A stretch of 62,630 nucleotides of DNA, from contig JAHBAN010000048.1 of assembly GCA_018500075.1 (NCBI GenBank), positions 1-62,630 on the forward strand, read 5' to 3'. A model generated the notes under the pieces. It saw nothing but the letters and a program-made list of their open reading frames with translations. It did not search any database and was not told where the DNA came from. Source of the DNA: Flavobacteriia bacterium (lineage in GTDB: Bacteria > Bacteroidota > Bacteroidia > Flavobacteriales > Flavobacteriaceae). The position numbers and the translations under genes were made by a program. Position 1 is the stretch's first letter; each line of letters opens with the position of its first letter. Shown one piece after another: positions 42,873 through 49,968 of the stretch.

Positions 42873-44504
42873 ATGGCTCAAATGCGCGATGAAACGGGCT
42901 TGGATAAAAATGAAGCGAATTTTGTGGCCCTGACGCCGCTGTCACACCTCAAGCGCGCCTCCTATATTTTCCCCGACCGTCTGGCCGTCGCCTATGGCAG
43001 CCAGCACCGCAAGACCTATGCCGAGTATCACGCCCGCGTCAGCGCGCTCGCCTCAGCCCTGTCGCGCGCCGGCATCGCCCCCGGCGATGTCGTCGCAACG
43101 GTTCTGCCCAATATCCCCGCCCATTGCGAGGCGCATTTCGCCGTCCCCGCCGCCGGCGCCGTGCTCAACGCGATCAACACGCGCCTCGATGTTCAAACCA
43201 TCCGCTATATATTGGAGCATGGCGAAGCCAAAATGGTGCTGGTCGATACAGAGTTCCTGCCCGTCGTCGAAGCGGCCATCGCAGAAATGGACGGCCCGCA
43301 GCCCGAGATCGTCGAAGTCCCCGATCCTTCCCATGGCCACCCCGCCACAGGGCGGCACCGCGACTATGAGAGCTTTCTGGCCGGCGGAGACCCGGCCTTC
43401 ACATGGATTATGCCGGACGACGAATGGGACAGCCTCGCGCTCAACTATACCTCCGGCACCACAGGCCGCCCCAAAGGCGTGGTCTATCACCACCGCGGCG
43501 CCTATCTCATGACCATGGGCACTGTCGTGAGCTGGCAGCTCACCCTGCGCCCGGTCTATCTCACCATCGTGCCGCTGTTTCACTGCAACGGCTGGAACCA
43601 CACATGGATGATGCCGCTTCTGGGCGGCACCATCGTCTGCTGCCGCAACATCACAGCCAAAGCGATCTATGACGCCATCGCCGATGAAGGTGTGACCCAT
43701 TTCGGCGGCGCGCCCATCGTGCTCAACACGCTGGTCAATTGCGAAGACAACGACAGGCGCGGCTTTGATCACACCGTTCAGGTCTTCACCGCCGGCGCGC
43801 CGCCCCCCGCCGCCACCCTGGCCGCCATCGAGCCGCTCGGGTTCAACGTCACACAGGTCTACGGCCTGACCGAAACATACGGCCACGTCACAGAATGCCT
43901 CTGGCGCGCCCGCTGGGATGAGCGCCCCTCCGAGGAGCGCTACGCCATCAAGGCCCGCACAGGGGTTCTGATGCCGATGATGGACGAAGCCGTCGTGCTT
44001 CACCCCGAGACAATGGCCCCCGTCCCGCATGACGGACAGACACAAGGCGAAATCATGATCCGCGGCCACACCGTCATGAAAGGCTATCTGAAAAACCCCG
44101 AGGCCACGCGCGAGGCCTTCAAAGGCGGCTTCTTTCACTCGGGCGATCTCGCGATCCAGCACCCTGACACCTACCTGCAAATCATGGACCGCTCCAAAGA
44201 TATCATCATCTCGGGGGGCGAAAATATCAGCTCGGTCGAGGTCGAAGGCGTGCTCGCCAGCCATCCCGCCGTCTCGCTCTGCGCCGTGGTCGCCAAACCC
44301 GATGACAAATGGGGCGAAGTGCCCTGCGCCTTCGTCGAGCTGAAGCCCCGCGCCACAGCCACCGAACAAGAGTTGATCGCTTTTGCCCGCAGCAAACTCG
44401 CAGGCTTCAAAACGCCCAAGAAAGTCGTCTTTCAGGACCTCCCCAAAACCTCGACAGGCAAAATCCAGAAATTCGAGCTGCGCACCACCGCCAAAACCCT
44501 CTAA
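42873..44504 (+). CDS. Acyl-CoA synthetase (AMP-forming), DmdB/medium-chain type
   Basis: A 543-residue ANL-superfamily ligase. The phosphate loop is LNYTSGTTGRPKGV, the aromatic motif VYGLTETYGHVTE, the adenylate hinge Asp-Arg in MDRSKDIIISGGENISSVEVE, and the catalytic lysine in PKTSTGKIQKFELR. It joins a carboxylic acid to CoA using ATP. The N-terminal segment (NFVALTPLSHLKRASYIFPDRLAVAYG) matches the group that includes DmdB, which activates methylmercaptopropionate, and general short/medium-chain ligases. GGGAGAAGACA precedes the ATG. Repeat copy C follows the stop. Confidence 0.93.
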   Translation: MAQMRDETGLDKNEANFVALTPLSHLKRASYIFPDRLAVAYGSQHRKTYAEYHARVSALASALSRAGIAPGDVVATVLPNIPAHCEAHFAVPAAGAVLNAINTRLDVQTIRYILEHGEAKMVLVDTEFLPVVEAAIAEMDGPQPEIVEVPDPSHGHPATGRHRDYESFLAGGDPAFTWIMPDDEWDSLALNYTSGTTGRPKGVVYHHRGAYLMTMGTVVSWQLTLRPVYLTIVPLFHCNGWNHTWMMPLLGGTIVCCRNITAKAIYDAIADEGVTHFGGAPIVLNTLVNCEDNDRRGFDHTVQVFTAGAPPPAATLAAIEPLGFNVTQVYGLTETYGHVTECLWRARWDERPSEERYAIKARTGVLMPMMDEAVVLHPETMAPVPHDGQTQGEIMIRGHTVMKGYLKNPEATREAFKGGFFHSGDLAIQHPDTYLQIMDRSKDIIISGGENISSVEVEGVLASHPAVSLCAVVAKPDDKWGEVPCAFVELKPRATATEQELIAFARSKLAGFKTPKKVVFQDLPKTSTGKIQKFELRTTAKTL

Positions 44505-44513
44505 CCGCGCCCC

Positions 44514-44605
44514 CGCTTTTTCTTTCTAAAAATATCCTGGGGGTGAGGCCTCAAAAGCCGCAAAGCTTTTGAGGCCGAGGGGGCAAAGCCCCCTCCCCCC
44601 GCGAC
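44514..44605 (+). repeat. Dispersed intergenic hairpin repeat, copy C
   Basis: It starts 10 bases after the acyl-CoA synthetase stop: CGCTTTTTCTTTC, AAAATATCC and TGGGGG. Then comes a perfect 12-bp stem GGCCTCAAAAGC/GCTTTTGAGGCC with a CGCAAA loop, and a stem AGGGGGC-AAA-GCCCCCT. It fills much of the gap before the M48-like gene. Confidence 0.7.
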
Positions 44606-44692
44606 GCGGCACAGCCGCGGCGCAATCGCTCCTTCCACCGGGGCACAGCCCATGCTAGCCTGCCCCAAAAGAGGCAGGAGCAGGCCCACCCG

Positions 44693-45718
44693 ATGACAGC
44701 CCTTAAAGAGTATGACCGTATCGAAGCCACAGGCCTGTGGCGCGAGAGTGCCAAGGCCCAGCGCCGCGAGGTGATCGTCTCGATCGGCGATGCCACCCTG
44801 ACAATCTCCGATCACAACGACCGCGCCCTCGCCCATTGGTTCCTCCCCGCAATCGAACGCGCCAATCCAGGCAGCCGCCCGGCGATCTTTCACCCCGATG
44901 GCGACCGCACAGAAACACTGGAGCTGGCCGCCGACGAAGCCACCATGATCGACGCGATTGAAAAGCTGCGCTCCCGGATCGAGCGCGCCCGCCCCCATCC
45001 GGGCCGCCTGCGCCTCTGGATCAGCCTCGCCGTGCTCGCCACCGTCGCCGCCCTCGGGGTCTTCTGGATGCCCAATGCCGCCCGCGACCATGCCGTGCGC
45101 GTCGTGCCCGATGTCAAACGCGCCGAGCTTGGCTCGGCGCTCCTGTCCCGGATCACACGGGTCGCCGGCCTGCCCTGCACCGCCCCCGAAGGGGCACGGG
45201 CTTTGCGCAGGCTCGGCGCGCGCCTGCCCTCGCCCGAGGGGGCCGCCCGCCTCGTCGTCCTGCCGGGCGGCGTGCTTGACGCGGCGCATCTGCCCGGCGG
45301 GGTGATCCTGCTCAACCGCGCCCTGATCGAAGACTTCGAAGAGCCGGATGTCGTCGCCGGCTATATCATAGCCGAACATCTCGCCGCCGAGCTGCACGAC
45401 CCTTTGCATGATTTTCTCACCCACGCCGGCCTCGTCACAACCCTGCGCCTGCTGACAACAGGCGAGGTCCCCGCCAGCGCCCAAGACGCCTATGCCGAGC
45501 ATATGCTCACCGAGCCGCGCAGCCATGTTCCCGATGACACCCTGCTGCGGGGCTTTGCCGCCTGGTCGGTGCGGGCGCGCCCCTATGCCTATGCCCGTGA
45601 CATTACCGGCGAAGACACCCTCGATCTGATCGAGGCCGACCCCTTCGCCACAGCCGCGCCAGAGCCGCTGCTCTCGGACAATGACTGGCAGCGCCTGCAA
45701 GGCATCTGCGGCAGCTGA
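44693..45718 (+). CDS. Membrane-anchored protein with degenerate M48-peptidase-like domain
   Basis: A 341-residue protein. A cytoplasmic N-terminal part spans about 1-105, followed by one membrane span (LRLWISLAVLATVAALGVFWM, 107-127) and a C-terminal domain. LPGGVLDAAHLPGGVILLNRALIEDFEEPDVVAGYIIAEHLAAEL resembles the M48 pattern in which GG...LL..., an acidic segment and HExxH follow one another. Here the HExxH equivalent reads AEHLAAEL, so zinc catalysis is probably lost. It may be a non-catalytic scaffold. It lies 135 bases upstream of the molybdenum hydroxylase genes. The family assignment is tentative. Confidence 0.6.
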   Translation: MTALKEYDRIEATGLWRESAKAQRREVIVSIGDATLTISDHNDRALAHWFLPAIERANPGSRPAIFHPDGDRTETLELAADEATMIDAIEKLRSRIERARPHPGRLRLWISLAVLATVAALGVFWMPNAARDHAVRVVPDVKRAELGSALLSRITRVAGLPCTAPEGARALRRLGARLPSPEGAARLVVLPGGVLDAAHLPGGVILLNRALIEDFEEPDVVAGYIIAEHLAAELHDPLHDFLTHAGLVTTLRLLTTGEVPASAQDAYAEHMLTEPRSHVPDDTLLRGFAAWSVRARPYAYARDITGEDTLDLIEADPFATAAPEPLLSDNDWQRLQGICGS

Positions 45719-45729
45719 ATTTCGCAGTC

Positions 45730-45746
45730 GCGACATATCTTGTCGC
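45730..45746. promoter_or_regulatory. Inverted repeat upstream of the molybdenum hydroxylase operon
   Basis: GCGACA and TGTCGC arms flank TATCT, 12 bases after the preceding stop. It could be an operator for the downstream operon. Arms are short, so chance occurrence is not excluded. Confidence 0.3.
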
Positions 45747-45775
45747 CACTCGCCCTTGCCAAGCCTGCCCGCTTT

Positions 45776-45813
45776 GGCGAGACTGCCGCCAAAGGGCAAA
45801 GCTGAGTCTCGCC
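45776..45813. promoter_or_regulatory. Hairpin in the leader of the molybdenum hydroxylase operon
   Basis: Perfect 9-bp arms GGCGAGACT and AGTCTCGCC surround a 20-base loop, ending 27 bases before the AGGGAG ribosome site of the first subunit. No U run follows. It could be a leader RNA structure or the 3' end structure of the upstream gene. Confidence 0.4.
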
Positions 45814-45852
45814 CGACACCAATCCTGAGACATGAACCGTAGGGAGACGGCT

Positions 45853-46716
45853 ATGAGATTTGAAACCCCGCAGACAATAGAGGCCGCCGTCGCGCTTCTG
45901 GCCGCCGAGCAGGGCGCGCGCGTTCTGGCCGGCGGCACAGATCTGCTCGTGCGCCTGCGCGCCGGCCAGATCGCGCCCAGCACAATCGTCGATATCAAAC
46001 GCATCACCGGCATCGCCGAGATCACCGCCGAAGACGGCGGCTGGCGCATCGGCGCCGGCGTCTCCTGCGCCGCCATGGGCGAACACGCAGGGCTGCGGGC
46101 CGACTACCCCGGCGTTGTCGAAGGCGCCGAGCTGATCGGCTCGACCCAGGTTCAGGGCCGCTGCACCATGGTCGGCAATCTCTGCAACGCCGGCCCGGCG
46201 GGCGATTCTGTTCCCGCCATGGTCGCCGCAGGCGCAACCGTGCGGATCGCCGGTCCCGCAGGCACACGCGACATGGCGGTGCTCGACATCCCCCAAGGCC
46301 CGGGCAAAAACGCACTCGCCGCAGGCGAATTCGTCACCTCGGTGTTCCTGCCCGCCCGCGCCCCGCGCAGCGCAGATGCCTACCTGCGCTTTATCCCGCG
46401 CACCGAAATGGACATCGCCGTGGTCGGCTGCGCGGTCAATGTGATCCTTGAAGAGGATGGCACAGTGGCCTGCGCGGGCGTCTCGCTCGGTGCGGTTGCG
46501 CCCAAGGTGCTTCTGGTGGCCGAGGCCGCCGAAGCCCTCATCGGCACAAAATGTGACGATGCGGCCCTTGCGGCCTGCGCCGCCGCGGCCACAGCCGCCG
46601 CCACCCCGATTGATGACAAACGCGGCACAGTGGCCTTTCGCAAAGACGTCGCAGGCGTCCTCGCCCGCCGCGCCGCCCGCCTTGCTTACACCCGCGCACT
46701 GGGAGACCCCTCATGA
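45853..46716 (+). CDS. Molybdenum hydroxylase FAD-binding (medium) subunit, CoxM/XdhB-like
   Basis: A 287-residue FAD-binding subunit of the xanthine oxidase family: AEQGARVLAGGTDLLVRLRAG (FAD pyrophosphate loop), TMVGNLCNAGPAGDSVPAMVAAGA (second FAD motif), and a CO dehydrogenase flavoprotein C-domain. It passes electrons from the iron-sulfur subunit to an external acceptor. The start is ATG 45853, with AGGGAG upstream. It overlaps the iron-sulfur subunit gene by 4 bases. Confidence 0.92.
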   Translation: MRFETPQTIEAAVALLAAEQGARVLAGGTDLLVRLRAGQIAPSTIVDIKRITGIAEITAEDGGWRIGAGVSCAAMGEHAGLRADYPGVVEGAELIGSTQVQGRCTMVGNLCNAGPAGDSVPAMVAAGATVRIAGPAGTRDMAVLDIPQGPGKNALAAGEFVTSVFLPARAPRSADAYLRFIPRTEMDIAVVGCAVNVILEEDGTVACAGVSLGAVAPKVLLVAEAAEALIGTKCDDAALAACAAAATAAATPIDDKRGTVAFRKDVAGVLARRAARLAYTRALGDPS

Positions 46717-47192
46717 GCCGTATCCACGTCACCACAACCATCAACGGCGACAGCGTCGATTACCTCTGCGAAGCCGGCGACACGCTGCTGGATGTGCTGC
46801 GCGACCAGCTTGACCTGACCGGCTCCAAAGAGGGCTGCGCCTCCGGCGATTGCGGCGCTTGCTCGGTCATGCTCGACGGCCGCCTCGTCTGCGCCTGCCT
46901 CGTGCTCGGCGCCGAAGCCGAAGGCCGCTCTGTCGAAACCATCGAAGGCATGGCCGATGGCGAAACCCTGCACCCCTTGCAGAAAAACTTTATCGACAAG
47001 GCCGCGCTGCAATGTGGCATCTGCACGCCCGGCATCCTCGTCGCCGCCAAAGATCTGCTGGCGCGCAACCCCGATCCCACCGAGGAAGAGGTCCGCTACT
47101 GGCTTGCCGGCAATCTCTGCCGCTGCACAGGTTATGACAAAATTATCCGCACCGTCCTTGAGACAGCGGCCGAAATGAGAGGCGCAGCATAA
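46713..47192 (+). CDS. Molybdenum hydroxylase [2Fe-2S] (small) subunit, CoxS-like
   Basis: A 159-residue protein with both [2Fe-2S] domains. The plant-type cluster uses Cys42, 47, 50 and about 62 (EGCASGDCGACSVMLDG). The C-terminal four-helix cluster uses Cys101, 104, 136 and 138 (CGICTPGILVAA, LCRCTGYDKII). It connects the molybdenum centre to FAD. Its stop shares a base with the start of the large subunit (TAATG). Confidence 0.94.
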   Translation: MSRIHVTTTINGDSVDYLCEAGDTLLDVLRDQLDLTGSKEGCASGDCGACSVMLDGRLVCACLVLGAEAEGRSVETIEGMADGETLHPLQKNFIDKAALQCGICTPGILVAAKDLLARNPDPTEEEVRYWLAGNLCRCTGYDKIIRTVLETAAEMRGAA

Positions 47193-49435
47193 TGGCAAAA
47201 GACGAGTTCCAATCCCGCGCGTTCAAAGTCGTCGGCACCCGCGTTCCGCGCCCCGACGGGCTGGATAAAGTCACAGGCCGCGCCCGCTATGGCGCGGATA
47301 TGTCCGCCCCCGGAATGCTCATCGGCCTCTGCCTGCGCAGCCCCCACGCCCACGCGCGGATTGTGTCGATAGACACCTCCCAAGCCGAGGCCATGACTGG
47401 GGTCAAAGCCGTGGTCACCCGCGCCGACTTTACCGTCACACCCGAAGATCAAGGCACCCGCGACATTCTCGACAACGTCATGGCCGGCGAAAAAGCGCTT
47501 TACGATGGCCATACCGTCGCCGCCGTCGCCGCGACGTCGCGCTCCGTCGCTCTGGCCGCTCTGAAAGCGATCAAGGTCGAGTATGAGGTGCTGCCCCATG
47601 TCATAGATGTCGACGAAGCCATGAAGCCCGGTGCCCCCGTGCTCCACGAAGGCCGCCAGCAGGAAAGCGTGCCCGAAGGCTATAGCCAGAACGTGCTGGC
47701 GCGCAGCCAGTATGGCCATGGCGATGTGGCCGCAGGCTTCGCCAAAGCCGATCTCGTAATCGAGCGCAGCTTCACCACAGCCGCCACCCACCAAGGCTAT
47801 ATCGAGCCACACGCCTGCCTTGCCACCATGGGCAATGACGGTCAGGGCGATCTGTGGTGCTGCACGCAGGGCCACTATATGGTGCGCAACACCTGCTCTG
47901 CCATTCTGGGCATGGACGCAGGCCGCCTCAAAGTCACAGCCTCCGAAATCGGCGGCGGCTTTGGCGGCAAAACAACCGTGTTCCTTGAGCCGGTCGCGCT
48001 GATGCTCTCCAAAAAAACCGGCAAGCCGGTGAAGATGACCATGGCGCGCGAAGAGGTTCTGCGCGCCTCCGGTCCCACATCCTCCACCTCGATTGACATC
48101 AAGATCGGCATCACAAAAGACGGGAAAATCACCGCCGCCCAAGGCGATTTCCGCTACCAGTCCGGCGCCTTCTACGCCATGAACGGCGCGCTCGGTGCCA
48201 TGTGCGGCTTTGCGCCTTATGATCTGGAAAATGTTGAGACAGTGGGCTGGGAAGTGGTCACAAACCGCCCCAAAGCCGCCGCCTACCGCGCCCCCGGCGC
48301 GCCCATGGCCGCCTTTGCCGTCGAAAGCGTCATGGACGAGCTGGCCAAAGAGCTGGGGCTGGACCCGATCGAGCTGCGCCTGATGAACGCCGCGGACGAA
48401 GGCACAAAGTCCGCCTATGGCCCGACCTACCCCGCCATCGGCCTCAAAGCCACGCTGGAAGCGGCCAAAGCACATCCACACTGGAGCGCGCCCCTCGGGC
48501 CGAACCAGGGCCGCGGCATGGGCTGCGGCTTCTGGTTCAACTTCGGCGGCGACACCTGCGTCTCGCTGATGATCAACCCCGATGGCACCGTCTCGCTGTC
48601 CGAGGGCAACCCCGATATCGGCGGCTCGCGCGCCTCCATGTCGATGATGGCCGCCGAAGAACTGGGCATCCCCTATGAGCAGGTCCGCACCGTCATCGCC
48701 GATACGGCCACATTGGGCCAGAACGAGGTGACAGACGGCTCCCGCGTGACCTTTGCCGTGGGTCTGGCCACAATCAAGGCCGCCCGCCACGCCATTGAAA
48801 TCATGAAAGCCCGCGCCGCGCAGGTCTGGGGCATCGCGCCCGAAGCCGTGGAGTGGGTCGATGGCGCCGCCCAGCCCGCCGGGCCGAATGCGGGCAAATT
48901 CCCGCCCATGACGCTCAAGGAAATCGCCGCCACCGCCTCAAACACAGGCGGCCCGATCGCGGGCCACTTTGAAGTCAACGCCGAAGGCGCAGGCGTGAGC
49001 TTTGGCACCCATATCGCCGATACAGAAGTCGACCCCGAAACAGGCGCCGTCAAAGTGCTGCGCTACACGGTGTTTCAGGACGCCGGCAAAGCGGTGCACC
49101 CCGACTATGTCGAAGGCCAGCTGCAAGGCGGGGCGGTGCAAGGCATCGGCTGGGCGCTCAACGAGGAATATATCTACGGGGAGGACGGAACCCTCCAAAA
49201 CGCGGGCTATCTCGATTACCGCATCCCCGTCGCCTCCGATCTGCCGATGATCGACCCGGTGATCCTCGAAATCCCCAACCCCGGCCACCCCTACGGCGTG
49301 CGCGGCGTGGGCGAAACAGGCATCGTCCCACCGCTGGCAACCCTCGCCAATGCGGTCAGCCGCGCCGCCGGCGTGCGCATGACAAGCCTGCCGATGTCCC
49401 CGCCCAAGCTCCTGGCGGCCATCAAAGCGCGCTGA
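47192..49435 (+). CDS. Molybdenum hydroxylase catalytic (large) subunit, XDH/4-hydroxybenzoyl-CoA reductase-like
   Basis: A 747-residue molybdopterin cytosine dinucleotide-type subunit. It shows GGGFGGKTTVFLEPVALMLSKKTGKPVKM, AAYRAPGAPMAAFAVESVMDEL, and the catalytic Glu at about 708 in GVRGVGETGIVPPLA. The form I CO dehydrogenase signature (AYRCSFR with its Cys) is absent, the position reading AYRAPGAP. This is therefore not a CO oxidiser but an aldehyde, purine, N-heterocycle or acyl-CoA hydroxylase/reductase. The substrate is unknown. A MoaD-like gene follows by 3 bases. Confidence 0.92.
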   Translation: MAKDEFQSRAFKVVGTRVPRPDGLDKVTGRARYGADMSAPGMLIGLCLRSPHAHARIVSIDTSQAEAMTGVKAVVTRADFTVTPEDQGTRDILDNVMAGEKALYDGHTVAAVAATSRSVALAALKAIKVEYEVLPHVIDVDEAMKPGAPVLHEGRQQESVPEGYSQNVLARSQYGHGDVAAGFAKADLVIERSFTTAATHQGYIEPHACLATMGNDGQGDLWCCTQGHYMVRNTCSAILGMDAGRLKVTASEIGGGFGGKTTVFLEPVALMLSKKTGKPVKMTMAREEVLRASGPTSSTSIDIKIGITKDGKITAAQGDFRYQSGAFYAMNGALGAMCGFAPYDLENVETVGWEVVTNRPKAAAYRAPGAPMAAFAVESVMDELAKELGLDPIELRLMNAADEGTKSAYGPTYPAIGLKATLEAAKAHPHWSAPLGPNQGRGMGCGFWFNFGGDTCVSLMINPDGTVSLSEGNPDIGGSRASMSMMAAEELGIPYEQVRTVIADTATLGQNEVTDGSRVTFAVGLATIKAARHAIEIMKARAAQVWGIAPEAVEWVDGAAQPAGPNAGKFPPMTLKEIAATASNTGGPIAGHFEVNAEGAGVSFGTHIADTEVDPETGAVKVLRYTVFQDAGKAVHPDYVEGQLQGGAVQGIGWALNEEYIYGEDGTLQNAGYLDYRIPVASDLPMIDPVILEIPNPGHPYGVRGVGETGIVPPLATLANAVSRAAGVRMTSLPMSPPKLLAAIKAR

Positions 49436-49438
49436 GCA

Positions 49439-49684
49439 ATGGTCAAAGTCACCCTCTGGGGCTCCCTCGCCGATCTGGCGGGGGGACAGCCCGACCTGGA
49501 GGTAGAGGCGACAAACCTGCGCGAGCTGCTCACCGCGCTTGAAAGCGATCACCCGGCCCTGCGGCCCCAGCTCGCGCGCGGGGTCTCGGTCTCCATTGAT
49601 GGCAAAATCTACAACGACAGCTGGTTCCAACCGATCCACGAGACAAGCGAAGTCGTCCTGCTCAACCGCCTCGAAGGCGGCTGA
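49439..49684 (+). CDS. MoaD/ThiS-like ubiquitin-fold sulfur carrier
   Basis: An 81-residue protein with a beta-grasp pattern (VKVTLWGSLADLAGG, LRELLTALESDHPAL, EVVLLNRLEGG) ending exactly in Gly-Gly. That tail is adenylated and thiocarboxylated in MoaD and ThiS. MoaD donates the dithiolene sulfurs of molybdopterin. Placement 3 bases after a molybdenum hydroxylase gene suggests a dedicated carrier for this enzyme's cofactor or another sulfur transfer. No MoaE or MoeB homologue lies here. Confidence 0.85.
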   Translation: MVKVTLWGSLADLAGGQPDLEVEATNLRELLTALESDHPALRPQLARGVSVSIDGKIYNDSWFQPIHETSEVVLLNRLEGG

Positions 49685-49720
49685 CCCCCCCAAAAAAAAG
49701 CGGGCGCCCCCCGCGCGCCC

Positions 49721-49813
49721 CTTCCTCTTTCGATAAATATCCCGGGGAGAGCGCGAGAGGGGCAGCGCCCCTCTCGCCGGGGTCGGATTGCACCTCGTGC
49801 AATCCGACCCATC
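49721..49813 (+). repeat. Dispersed intergenic hairpin repeat, copy D
   Basis: It lies just after the MoaD-like stop: CTTCCTCTTTC, TAAATATCCCGGGG, then a stem CGAGAGGGGC-AGC-GCCCCTCTCG, then a perfect 13-bp stem GGTCGGATTGCAC-CTC-GTGCAATCCGACC. The second stem carries the same CGGATT/AATCCG module seen in copies A and E with different distal base pairs. Confidence 0.75.
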
Positions 49814-49837
49814 AAGCCTTTCGCAAAAACCTTGCCC

Positions 49838-49881
49838 AGCTCTATTTACCCAGTTCTATTTACACAGCTCTTTTCATCCAG
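49838..49881. repeat. 14-bp tandem repeat, three units
   Basis: AGCTCTATTTACCC, AGTTCTATTTACAC and AGCTCTTTTCATCC follow each other head to tail. The first two differ at two positions and the third is more diverged. It lies in the convergent gap between the MoaD-like gene and the second transglycosylase, next to repeat copy D. Confidence 0.7.
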
Positions 49882-49968
49882 CGCGTCTTGCCAAACACGC
49901 GCCCCCGATATGTGTCCGAGCGGTTCGCCCTGAGCACGTGCCTCAAGATCAAAGCCAAACCACGTTCA

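Noticed and set aside
44693..45718. Active M48 metalloprotease
   Set aside because: No HExxH motif exists in the protein; the nearest match is AEHLAAEL.
47132..48790. 552-residue minus-strand frame over the molybdenum hydroxylase gene
   Set aside because: It is antisense to a clear catalytic subunit. The composition is abnormal and no motif is present.
47192..49435. Carbon monoxide dehydrogenase (coxL)
   Set aside because: The form I signature AYRCSFR is missing; the position reads AYRAPGAP. A general molybdenum hydroxylase is the safer call.
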